Shown: positions 24,350-32,506 of the stretch, piece after piece
Numbering within the stretch: the first letter of the stretch is position 1
Layout of the letters: each line of letters opens with the position of its first letter
From: Treponema bryantii
Lineage (GTDB): Bacteria; Spirochaetota; Spirochaetia; Treponematales; Treponemataceae
DNA length: 64,000 bases
NCBI RefSeq assembly: GCF_036492245.1
Contig: NZ_AP025286.1
Span: 1,426,001 to 1,490,000 of the forward strand
Direction: 5' to 3'
The notes under the pieces: generated by a model
The model's input: only the letters and a program-made list of their open reading frames with translations
The model's database searches: none
Told to the model about the DNA's origin: nothing
Position numbers and translations under genes: made by a program

Positions 24350-26286
24350 CAGATATCTCCAATCGCAAGAGATTTACTGATAAAATAATAATTGTCGTCA
24401 TCAGTACCTTCAATAACTGCTGATACAGTAATTCTGCAAGGAGTTTTTGCAGCTCCGTAACTGAAAGTCATTTTTTCAGGTGGATAATCCGGAATACGGA
24501 AACGTACTGTATTTAATGAAGGATTAGAATAATCATTATCAGAATAAAGCACCGGATTAAGATATTCTGTTGTAATCAGAACATCACACAAAATGCATTT
24601 TTCTTTAAGATTTATATCCAGTGTACGGATAGTATCTTCAAAAATCATATTGTCATTAACTGAAATTTCGATAAGTTCATTACCAAGCGGGCTGATACTG
24701 ATATCAGGTTGAGTTATCTGCTGTTTATTAAGGCTGGAAGTTCGGAATACACCCAGTAAGATAAGAGCTGTACTGACAAGCATAAAGGCAATTGCTGTAG
24801 AAATAGCCATAAAACGTATTTTCTGACGGTTTGTACGGACAGATGCAATAATTCTGAAGAGAACTATATAAACAGGATATAATACAAACGGAATAACAAT
24901 ATTTACTTTTGGATTTCTGGTAATAAATTCTGAAAGTTCGCGCAGATTACTGGCTGTAATCATTCTGTGACAGTAAGGAATAAGAGGAGCTATCATCAGA
25001 ATAAAAACTGCTATATGAAGATAATTGTTTTTGACGTACAAAGCCAGAAGCGAAAGCAGACAGATAGCAATAAAAATCGGACTAAGTGAAATATCAGCAA
25101 GAATAAAGATTGACTGATTGATAAAGCAGCTTATGACCAGCAGATAATCAATTGAACGCTCATTAAAAGTAAAATTACGGGTTAAAATAAGCAGATACAT
25201 TGAAAGAATAATAAACAGAGAAACAATAATCTGAAGAATCAATTGACCATAGATTTTTCCTGCATAAGAAGCATGTGGGAAAAGATTTTTATAGAAATAT
25301 CCTGATATAAAGAAAACTACTACTAAAACAACATAGGTGAGTGGAACGGACCACCAGATATCACCAACTGTATACCAGGTATGTTTTTTTAATCTCCGGT
25401 TTACAAAAATAAGCAGGAAAATAAAAATAATCCATATAAAAATAGTAGGAGTTACAATGCGAAGAATCATTCTTTCGGAAATCAGATGATAGTGCCCGAA
25501 AAGACTGATAATTAAAAAGTGATGTTCCCAGCTGTTATCTGTGATGTTTGAAAATAAATTTACAAAATCAGTAATGACATCACAGGCGGTTTTATCTTTC
25601 TGTTCTTTTGGAATTGCTCCAAGAGACAGTTTAATAGCTGGAATTTCATAATCAAAAAATCTTCCAAGAATAGGGCTGGAAATAAATTTATAAGAAGATG
25701 ACTGGCTTAATATAAAAACAGGGAGTTTATCGCCGATTCCATAGTTTTTATATAGATTCAGTGAGTTTTTTATAAGCAGTGGAGGTGATGAAAGGCCAGA
25801 GGCTGTTGTTTCAATTTCATTTTCTTCGCTTTTAAGGTCAAGAATGACTGCACTATAGGAAAGATTAGTATTCAGACTTTCAAGATAAACCCTGGTGCCG
25901 TAAATCATATCTGGTTTTTCAAATTTCTGCTTTTCACCGTAAGCAAACAGCGCCGTAACGGTAAAAGGGTATTTTCCTTCCCTGATTTCTTTAAGACACT
26001 GCTTTATAAGCTCTTTATTATCCGGAACATCTTCCTGAAAGAAAACCAGAAGTAAATTTTCGGGAGAAGTGTTCTGTTCTGCGGGAAATGTGACGATAAT
26101 ATTATAAGGAAATGTATTTTCACCGGAAATTACAAGACTTTGTGAATAAGGTGAAAAGCCATTTTTTTTGAGGAAGGAATGAACCTCACTGCATAATTCT
26201 ATACCCGATGGACCTTTATTTTGTGCACTTGCAATGGAGCAGAAAAGAAAAATCAGGATGTAGCAAAGAATGCGCCGTGTTTTCAT
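24349..26286 (-). CDS. Multi-pass membrane protein with an extracytoplasmic N-terminal domain, unknown function
   Basis: 645 residues. A signal peptide (MKTRRILCYILIFLFCSIAS, A-QNKG) leads a domain of about 260 residues outside the cytoplasm. At least eight hydrophobic helices then run from about 270 to 520 (for example TIFIWIIFIFLLIFV, YVVLVVVFFISGYF and LILQIIVSLFIILSMYLLIL), followed by a C-terminal beta-rich domain of about 120 residues. I do not recognise the family. Its stop codon overlaps the dinB start (TGATG), so the two are translationally coupled. That is an odd partner for a polymerase but a natural one for an envelope protein, which supports a link with the second half of the downstream fusion. 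Confidence 0.7.
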   Translation of the reverse strand: MKTRRILCYILIFLFCSIASAQNKGPSGIELCSEVHSFLKKNGFSPYSQSLVISGENTFPYNIIVTFPAEQNTSPENLLLVFFQEDVPDNKELIKQCLKEIREGKYPFTVTALFAYGEKQKFEKPDMIYGTRVYLESLNTNLSYSAVILDLKSEENEIETTASGLSSPPLLIKNSLNLYKNYGIGDKLPVFILSQSSSYKFISSPILGRFFDYEIPAIKLSLGAIPKEQKDKTACDVITDFVNLFSNITDNSWEHHFLIISLFGHYHLISERMILRIVTPTIFIWIIFIFLLIFVNRRLKKHTWYTVGDIWWSVPLTYVVLVVVFFISGYFYKNLFPHASYAGKIYGQLILQIIVSLFIILSMYLLILTRNFTFNERSIDYLLVISCFINQSIFILADISLSPIFIAICLLSLLALYVKNNYLHIAVFILMIAPLIPYCHRMITASNLRELSEFITRNPKVNIVIPFVLYPVYIVLFRIIASVRTNRQKIRFMAISTAIAFMLVSTALILLGVFRTSSLNKQQITQPDISISPLGNELIEISVNDNMIFEDTIRTLDINLKEKCILCDVLITTEYLNPVLYSDNDYSNPSLNTVRFRIPDYPPEKMTFSYGAAKTPCRITVSAVIEGTDDDNYYFISKSLAIGDI

Positions 26287-26310
26287 CTCCTTCAGTTTAA
26301 ATTTTTATTG

Positions 26311-26339
26311 TTTACAATGCAAGTCCTATCGTGTATAAT
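26311..26339 (+). promoter_or_regulatory. Promoter of the 26.4-28.9 kb gene group
   Basis: TTTACA (26311-26316), 17-base spacer, TATAAT (26334-26339): a strong match about 40 bases before the start of the downstream gene. Confidence 0.7.
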
Positions 26340-26378
26340 AGATAAAAATATAAAAAAGATTTGCATATAGCAGGGTGT

Positions 26379-27542
26379 ATGGGATCAGATAAGAAATTCA
26401 TATTGGAACTGCCACTAAAAGTTGTATTAACCGAAGATGGTGCTTCTAATTTCATAAGTCATAACAAAAAGCTCTTGCGTTTCCGACTTGCAGATAATAT
26501 CGAAGAATACGGAATCTCTCTGGATAAGTTCTCTCCACAGTCGATTCAGAGCATGATTCTCCTTGATTATATTTCTAAAATCGAAATTTCTATGTCAGAA
26601 TTCGTTTCTTCCCGCCAGGAAGTAATGGATTTGTCAAAGGTAATCGTATATTCACTTCTTTATAAGCAGTTTGACCGTGACGTTTATTCTGCACTTATTC
26701 AGTGTGAATGTGTAAGAAAGCATAACCGTGCCAATCCTTCTCATCTTATTGATGAAAGAACAAATATGTCTGAGCGCCAGCTGCGTTCAATTCTGCAGAA
26801 TAAGGAAAATACAATTCAGAATACAAGACGTACAATCCTTGATCCAATCTGGAAGTCAATTATGACTAATAAGGATTACTCTTCTGAAGAAAAGAATATC
26901 TATCTTCTTATGTCAGAAAAGTTTATGAACCGTCTTGGTCTTATGAACTGGTATATCATCACTCTTTTTGCAAAGAATGAAGGTGCCGCTGAAATGTATG
27001 TTGCCATCCGCAATCTTTTGAGTTCTTACATGGACAAATCAAAAGTTGCAGAATACATTTCCGTAATGGTAATGGAGCTTGCCCTTAACAACGAAAATAC
27101 AAATATCAGAAAAGAAGCAAGAAATATGTATCATGGTATTGATGATATTGATGCTTTGATTTTTGATCCTGAAGTACGTGCTAAGATTGTACAGGAACTT
27201 CAGAGAAAACATGAGCTTGTATTCCTTTCATGGAAGCTCGGTGGTGGTTCTACCTCTATCGGTAAACAGGGCCGCCTTTCAATTACACTTTATAACAAAG
27301 ATGATGAATTCCAGGAAATGAAAGACAACATTGAGTCTGCCAAGAATTCAAATACCAATAAAAAATCCCTTATTGACTTCTACCGCGAGCTGCCGGAAGG
27401 TCAGGAGGGAACAGATCTTGGACTTTACTATCTTTCTTATCTTGATGATGCATGTAAGAAAGTTAATGTAAAGTTTGAATCTCTGGTAAATCAGTTCTCA
27501 GCTTCAGACCTTACCGTCATCAACCTGAACTTCAACTTCTGA
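26379..27542 (+). CDS. Conserved cytoplasmic protein with GHKL-ATPase-like traits, unknown function
   Basis: About 387 residues from the ATG at 26379 (MGSDKKFILELPLKV). An upstream in-frame TTG at 26361 has no ribosome site and would add only a short implausible N-terminus. There is no signal peptide or membrane segment. In the C-terminal half, SVMVMELALNNENTNIRKEA resembles the N-box of histidine-kinase-type ATPases, and GTDLGLYYLSYLDDACKKVN followed by KFES resembles a G-box, but the ATP-lid glycines are not clear, so the ATPase assignment is tentative. The protein is full-length in appearance, with its own promoter, and is followed closely by a lipoprotein gene. Confidence 0.65.
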   Translation: MGSDKKFILELPLKVVLTEDGASNFISHNKKLLRFRLADNIEEYGISLDKFSPQSIQSMILLDYISKIEISMSEFVSSRQEVMDLSKVIVYSLLYKQFDRDVYSALIQCECVRKHNRANPSHLIDERTNMSERQLRSILQNKENTIQNTRRTILDPIWKSIMTNKDYSSEEKNIYLLMSEKFMNRLGLMNWYIITLFAKNEGAAEMYVAIRNLLSSYMDKSKVAEYISVMVMELALNNENTNIRKEARNMYHGIDDIDALIFDPEVRAKIVQELQRKHELVFLSWKLGGGSTSIGKQGRLSITLYNKDDEFQEMKDNIESAKNSNTNKKSLIDFYRELPEGQEGTDLGLYYLSYLDDACKKVNVKFESLVNQFSASDLTVINLNFNF

Positions 27543-27549
27543 TATCTTT

Positions 27550-28215
27550 ATGCAGCATCACTCCCGTATCTACATTCTGATTTCTCTTGTTCTTGCAGCG
27601 TGTACAGGTCTTTTTATGTCCTGTTCACAAAATCTTCCGGAAGTTGCATCTGCTGATTATTCAGTTATTTTTGATTATTCTGATGAAACAACACTGCCTT
27701 CTGCAAGACTTTCTGTTTTTGCTAATTCTGCCTCAGAGGTTCGCCGCTATCAGAGAATAAAGATAACTTCACTTGAAAACGGCTGGTGCTGGGATACAGA
27801 AATTCTTGCAATGCTTGAATCAGATGATACACAGTGGGCAGGGTGTACAAATCTTGTTCCTCCGGAAAATGAAAAACTTCCTGTAGGAACTTATGAGATT
27901 ACTTACTATAATGCTGATGAAAAGGAATATTCATTAACCGTTGATGTAAAATATGATGTCCAGTTTTATGATGTACTGCTCCCGGCTTTGCCCGAAGTTA
28001 TGTCAAAAAAACGTGGAATAGAAAAAATTGCTGTTTATGATAAGGAACATATTCTGATTTACTTTGGTGACAGAACAGAAGAATTTTTAACAACAAGAGC
28101 TATCTGGAACCGTTATAGAGAAGCTGCTTCTTATCAGGTAATATGGTATGCAGATAAGGGCAATTTAATCTGTGTTACTCCAGAAAAGCCCGTAACTCCA
28201 GAAGAAGGAAACTAG
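27550..28215 (+). CDS. Predicted lipoprotein, unknown function
   Basis: 221 residues. A lipoprotein signal (hydrophobic IYILISLVLAACTGLFMSC-SQ) has a permissive spirochaete-type lipobox, with lipidation likely on the Cys at about residue 25; an earlier Cys at 18 is less likely. The mature part is beta-rich (ADYSVIFDYSDETTLPSARL, then YEITYYNADEKEYSL) and looks like an Ig-like or carbohydrate-binding sandwich; no family is recognised. It should be anchored to the periplasmic face of a membrane by Lgt/Lsp and Lnt (lnt is at 12.6 kb). It lies between the 26.4 kb protein and trmB with short gaps, so it belongs to one transcript. Confidence 0.75.
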   Translation: MQHHSRIYILISLVLAACTGLFMSCSQNLPEVASADYSVIFDYSDETTLPSARLSVFANSASEVRRYQRIKITSLENGWCWDTEILAMLESDDTQWAGCTNLVPPENEKLPVGTYEITYYNADEKEYSLTVDVKYDVQFYDVLLPALPEVMSKKRGIEKIAVYDKEHILIYFGDRTEEFLTTRAIWNRYREAASYQVIWYADKGNLICVTPEKPVTPEEGN

Positions 28216-28222
28216 AAAGTAT

Positions 28223-28954
28223 ATGGAAAATAATACTGTAGAGAAAATTGAAAACGGCGAACAGCCGGAAGCGGTCCCACCCTCGGGTTTGAGACGAGAA
28301 GTAAAAACTTATGTGTTGCGTGCAGGACGTATGACTGCAGCACAGGAGCGTGCATATAATGAACTTGCTCCTTCATGGTGTATTCCATTTGAACACAAAA
28401 AACTGAACTTTGTTGATGTTTTTGGAAATACAAATCCTATCGTAATTGAAATTGGCTTTGGAATGGGTGATGCAACTATTGCCCTCGCAGAAGCTAATCC
28501 TGAAATCAACTATCTTGGAATTGAAGTTCACACACCTGGTGTAGGTAAGGTGCTTTCAGAAATCCAGAAGAAAGACTTAAAGAATCTTTACATTATTGAA
28601 TACGATGCTCTTGAAGTTCTTGAATATATGATTGGCGATAATTCAGTAAACGGCTTTCATATTTTCTTCCCTGACCCATGGCCTAAAAAGAGACATCATA
28701 AACGACGTATGGTTCAGCGCCCTCGAACAAATCTTTTTGCACAGAAACTTGCTCCAGGCGGATACCTTTATTTTGTAACTGATATTATTGATTACGCTGA
28801 ATTTGCTCTTGAAGAATTAAATCAGACTGAGCATCTTAAAAACAAATATGAAGGATTTGCAGAGCCACAGCCATGGCGTGCACAGACAAAGTTTGAACGC
28901 AAAGGTCTGAAAGCAGACAGAAGCATTACAGAAATCTATTTTGAGAAGGTCTAA
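28223..28954 (+). CDS. trmB: tRNA (guanine-N7-)-methyltransferase TrmB
   Basis: 243 residues. SAM-binding motif I is VIEIGFGMGDATIALAEANP (about 73-92), followed by NYLGIEVHTPGVG, and the TrmB signature HIFFPDPWPKKRHHKRR appears near 150. The N-terminal 35 residues are an extra, charged extension. TrmB forms m7G46 in the tRNA variable loop. It is followed after 2 bases by ligA and preceded closely by the lipoprotein gene. Confidence 0.95.
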   Translation: MENNTVEKIENGEQPEAVPPSGLRREVKTYVLRAGRMTAAQERAYNELAPSWCIPFEHKKLNFVDVFGNTNPIVIEIGFGMGDATIALAEANPEINYLGIEVHTPGVGKVLSEIQKKDLKNLYIIEYDALEVLEYMIGDNSVNGFHIFFPDPWPKKRHHKRRMVQRPRTNLFAQKLAPGGYLYFVTDIIDYAEFALEELNQTEHLKNKYEGFAEPQPWRAQTKFERKGLKADRSITEIYFEKV

Positions 28955-28956
28955 AA

Positions 28957-30867
28957 ATGGCCGAATCCAGAATCAAAGAACTCGAACAACTCATAACCCG
29001 TTATCAGAAATCCTATTACGACGGCGAAGGTGAAATAAGCGATGCAGAATTTGATAAGCTCTGGGATGAATTAAAAGAGCTGGATCCTGCTAATGCTATT
29101 TTACATCGCGTTGGTGCAGATTCTGGAAACTTTGAAAAAGTTCAACATGTAATGCCAATGGGTAGTCAGGAAAAGGCTGCTAATCCTGAACAGTTTTTAG
29201 CCTGGGCAGAAAAGCATGTTTATGACGCATATCTTGTAGAATATAAACTCGATGGCGCTTCACTTGAACTTCAATATGAAGGCGGCTACCTGAAACGAGC
29301 TGTTACTCGTGGTGACGGTTCTATTGGTGATGATATAACTGCCAATGCCCGTAAGATGGGCGGTGTAAATGCTGCCATTTATAAAGACGGACAGCTTGTA
29401 CCTTTTACCGGCGGAATCCGTGGTGAAGTAATTATGACACATGAAGTTCATAAAACTCACTTCCCGGATAAAGCAAACTGCCGTAATGCAGCTAATGGTC
29501 TTATGAAACGCAAGGACGGAAAGGGCAGCGAATATCTTAAACTTATAGTTTATGATGCACTTTCTACAGACGGAAAATCATATTTTAATACCGAAGAAGA
29601 AAAAATCCGCTGGCTTATGGACTGCGGTTTTAATGTAGTTCGACTTGTAATCTGTAAAAGCCCCGACCGCGTAATTGCTTACCGTGCAAAAATAATGGAA
29701 GAGCGAAAAGACCTTGAGTACGATATTGACGGACTTGTTGTAAAAGAAAGTTCCATAAATTTTGCAGATGCAAGCCGCGACAGGCCAGACCGCCAGATTG
29801 CCTTTAAGTTCAGTCTTGAAGAATCTGTTTCTACTCTTCGTGAAGTTGAGTGGAGTATCAGCGGCGGTACCTATACTCCTGTTGCGATTTTTGATGAAGT
29901 TGAATTAAACGGAACAAAGGTTCAGCGTGCAAGTCTTGCAAATCCGGATACATTGCGTAAACTTGGTGTTCGGATTGGAAGTCATGTTGTCATTGTAAAG
30001 CGCGGTGAAATCATTCCAAAAATCGAAAGCGTTGTTGAAGAAAAAGGACTTGAGACTTCAGAAATAGAATTTCCAAAAGTCTGCGAAGTGTGCGGAACAC
30101 CTCTTGTAGATGAAGGCAGCAGATTGTTCTGTCCAAATAAAGCCTGTTCAAAAAGAGTTCTTCATCAGCTTTTGAAATATCAGCAGGTAGTTGATATCCG
30201 AGATCTTGGAGAAACTCTCATTACTTCGCTTTTCAATGATAAGCGTCTTAAGTCAATTTCAGATATTTACAGCCTTCAGGTAGAAGACCTTGTTCCATAT
30301 TTCTTAAATGAAGAGAGTATGGAAGCAGATAAAAAATCTCTCGGTGCAGAAAAGGTATACAATTCAATTCAGAATCACCGCCGTATGAGACTTGCAACTT
30401 TTGTAGGTGCTTTTGATATTGAAGGGGTAGGTGAGGCTTCAGCAGAAAAACTTATTGGTGCCGGCTTTAATACCCTTGAAAAGTTATTGACTGCAACAGA
30501 AGAACAGATTGCAGCTGTATATGGTTTTGCAGAAATCATGGCACATATAATTGTTGAAGGTCTTGCTGAAAATGCAGAAGAAATGCAAAACCTTGTAGAG
30601 ACTGGTGTGATTGAACTTGAATCTGCTGGTGAAGGAAAACTTGCAGGAAAATCCTTTTGTTTTACCGGAGAACTTGTTACAATGAAGAGAGCAGATGCAG
30701 AGCAGCGAGTTAAGAAAAACGGCGGTTCTATAAAATCATCTGTTACAAAGGACCTGTCTTATCTGGTAACAAACGATACAACCAGCGGTTCTTCAAAAAA
30801 TCAGAAAGCGGCAAAGCTTGGAATTCCAGTTATTGATGAAATGCAGTTTCTGGAACTTTTGAAATAA
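28957..30867 (+). CDS. ligA: NAD-dependent DNA ligase LigA
   Basis: 636 residues, slightly shorter than the usual 660-680. Adenylation domain: active-site Lys in VEYKLDGASLELQYEGG (about 97), then TRGDGSIGDDITAN and GGIRGEV. An OB fold follows. The zinc finger is CEVCGTPLVDEGSRLFCPNK plus ACSKR, then helix-hairpin-helix repeats (FDIEGVGEASAEKLI). A C-terminal BRCT domain (GKSFCFTGELVTMKRADAEQ) ends at LELLK. It seals DNA nicks using NAD+. The N-terminal Ia domain (SYYDGEGEISDAEFDKLWDE) is present, so NAD use is expected. It is followed by a terminator-like hairpin. Confidence 0.96.
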   Translation: MAESRIKELEQLITRYQKSYYDGEGEISDAEFDKLWDELKELDPANAILHRVGADSGNFEKVQHVMPMGSQEKAANPEQFLAWAEKHVYDAYLVEYKLDGASLELQYEGGYLKRAVTRGDGSIGDDITANARKMGGVNAAIYKDGQLVPFTGGIRGEVIMTHEVHKTHFPDKANCRNAANGLMKRKDGKGSEYLKLIVYDALSTDGKSYFNTEEEKIRWLMDCGFNVVRLVICKSPDRVIAYRAKIMEERKDLEYDIDGLVVKESSINFADASRDRPDRQIAFKFSLEESVSTLREVEWSISGGTYTPVAIFDEVELNGTKVQRASLANPDTLRKLGVRIGSHVVIVKRGEIIPKIESVVEEKGLETSEIEFPKVCEVCGTPLVDEGSRLFCPNKACSKRVLHQLLKYQQVVDIRDLGETLITSLFNDKRLKSISDIYSLQVEDLVPYFLNEESMEADKKSLGAEKVYNSIQNHRRMRLATFVGAFDIEGVGEASAEKLIGAGFNTLEKLLTATEEQIAAVYGFAEIMAHIIVEGLAENAEEMQNLVETGVIELESAGEGKLAGKSFCFTGELVTMKRADAEQRVKKNGGSIKSSVTKDLSYLVTNDTTSGSSKNQKAAKLGIPVIDEMQFLELLK

Positions 30868-30871
30868 CTGT

Positions 30872-30898
30872 CATCCCGAAGAGCTTCGGGATCTTTTT
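30872..30898 (+). terminator. Terminator-like palindrome after ligA
   Basis: ATCCCGAAG-AGC-TTCGGGAT followed by C and six T residues. The ribosome site of the next gene (GAGG) starts right at the end of the T-run, so the hairpin could affect both termination of ligA and expression of the next gene. Confidence 0.75.
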
Positions 30899-30907
30899 TG
30901 AGGTACT

Positions 30908-31540
30908 TTGAAAAAGACAAATTATTTCATTAAACTTTTTTCTCCTTTACTGACACTTTTTGTAATTGCATTCATAGTTTTTACCTGCTGGACTTATCTT
31001 TCTTCATGGAATGCTGCAACCTCATTACCTTCCAATATTCCGCAGGAGTTCTTGAGAATCAAAATTTATGGTTCTTCTTCTGAGATTGAAGGCGTTGGTT
31101 CTACTGGAAGTACAGTCAGCGGAACTTTTTCTATCATAGACTCTAACGGAAATGAAATTGCAGTTATTGAACGTTCCTGGAGTGGTTCTTATCTGGCTGT
31201 TGAATTTGCACGTGTTGGTGTGGACGGAAAATATTTTATTTTCCCTTCGCGGATTTATGGTAAAAACAGAATTATCGAAGAGCGCAGGGAACGTTCACAT
31301 GGAACTCTGCTTGAAAAATATTACGATGATTACGGGCAGTGTATGCTTTTAGGTTACGGTTCAACGCTTCGCCAGAGAAAGCTGCTTTACAGGATTGCGG
31401 TTTTTGCCACCGGAAAATATCATGTGCCGGGGTTTGGTTTGGTGTCACGGTTTTCTATTGATCTATCGGGATGCCGCCCCGACAGATATTATTCGATCGG
31501 GTTTAATGCGGATGGCGGTTACGTTATAGAAGAACTCTAG
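30908..31540 (+). CDS. Membrane-anchored extracytoplasmic protein, unknown function
   Basis: 210 residues starting at a TTG with GAGG 5-8 bases upstream. An N-terminal hydrophobic helix (LFSPLLTLFVIAFIVFTCWT) without a clear cleavage site is followed by an all-beta domain (SSEIEGVGSTGSTVSGTFSI, then DSNGNEIAVIERSW). The protein is probably a single-pass inner-membrane protein facing the periplasm. It is unrecognised. It is tail-to-tail with the M23 peptidase, overlapping by 4 bases. Confidence 0.65.
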   Translation: MKKTNYFIKLFSPLLTLFVIAFIVFTCWTYLSSWNAATSLPSNIPQEFLRIKIYGSSSEIEGVGSTGSTVSGTFSIIDSNGNEIAVIERSWSGSYLAVEFARVGVDGKYFIFPSRIYGKNRIIEERRERSHGTLLEKYYDDYGQCMLLGYGSTLRQRKLLYRIAVFATGKYHVPGFGLVSRFSIDLSGCRPDRYYSIGFNADGGYVIEEL

Positions 31541-32505
31541 TCTTCTTCAAAAGTAAAGTTGTTTAAGAAGAACTCAGGACGTACAGCACTTCCGTTAAGT
31601 CGTACTTCCCAGTGAAGGTGTGGACCTGTTGCAAGACCTGTTGCTCCTGATTTTCCAAGAAGCTGTCCCTGAGTAACCATATCACCTTCTTTAACCGAAA
31701 GTTCATTCATATGATAGTAAAGGCTGTAAAGGCCTGGAAGATGTTCAACAACTACACTCCAGCCGGTTGAAATACGGCTTTCTGCCAATACAACTTTTCC
31801 GGCTGCACAGGAATGTACTTCTGTTCCTGTTGGAACTCCATAGTCATTTCCGTAGTGAAGGCTTGTAGAAGATTTTCCGTTTGTATAAACATAAGTTCTG
31901 CGGTCTCCGCAATAAGCCGTATATCGCTGAGACTCCGTTGGAGTTGTGAACTTTTTCAAAGAAAAGATATCTGAAGGCATTGTTGTAAAAAGAATATTAT
32001 TCAGCTTATCAATCTGAGCTGCACGTTCAGGACTGTTATCAGTTTTAATGCTTGTATTACGTTCGTCAAGCTTAAGGATTTCTTCCGGGAAGGTTCTCAT
32101 TTCAAGTTTAGAAGGAAGAATAAACTCTTTAATGTCAGAATCTGAATCAGCATAAATTACTTTAATGCTGTAGTTTCCTTCTTTTAGCCACAGAGAAACC
32201 GGAATACCGCAGAGCATCTCTGTATAGTTTGTCTTTTTATTTTTCAGATGATAGAAAGGAGCTGATTCAATTACTTTTTTGTCCTGTAAAAGCTGAAGAG
32301 TAGCTTTTTTTTCAGGTTCTGTTTTTGTTTTTTTATGATTTTTAGGAACAGAGATATTCATCTTTACAAAGATTGCATCTCCTGGAGTAATAACATCATT
32401 GTATCTGATGTTAAGGTTATAGTTTTCTGATTCATATTTTGCACTGGCTGCAAAAATAAAGCTGAACTGAAGTAAGCAGAAAATAACAATCAGAATTTTT
32501 TTCAT
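31537..32505 (-). CDS. Secreted M23 (LytM/peptidoglycan endopeptidase-like) metallopeptidase
   Basis: The start is at the ATG at 32505, with AGGAG before it; an in-frame ATG at 32529 lies inside recJ and lacks a signal-peptide context. About 322 residues: signal peptide MKKILIVIFCLLQFSFIFAA, a beta-rich N-terminal domain of about 150 residues, and a C-terminal M23 domain with HYGNDYGVPTGTEVHS (first His and Asp zinc ligands) and GPHLHWEVRLNG (HxH). All zinc ligands appear present, so it may cut peptide bonds in peptidoglycan. It follows the recJ stop directly, so it is co-transcribed with recO-recJ. Confidence 0.88.
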   Translation of the reverse strand: MKKILIVIFCLLQFSFIFAASAKYESENYNLNIRYNDVITPGDAIFVKMNISVPKNHKKTKTEPEKKATLQLLQDKKVIESAPFYHLKNKKTNYTEMLCGIPVSLWLKEGNYSIKVIYADSDSDIKEFILPSKLEMRTFPEEILKLDERNTSIKTDNSPERAAQIDKLNNILFTTMPSDIFSLKKFTTPTESQRYTAYCGDRRTYVYTNGKSSTSLHYGNDYGVPTGTEVHSCAAGKVVLAESRISTGWSVVVEHLPGLYSLYYHMNELSVKEGDMVTQGQLLGKSGATGLATGPHLHWEVRLNGSAVRPEFFLNNFTFEED

Positions 32506-32506
32506 T

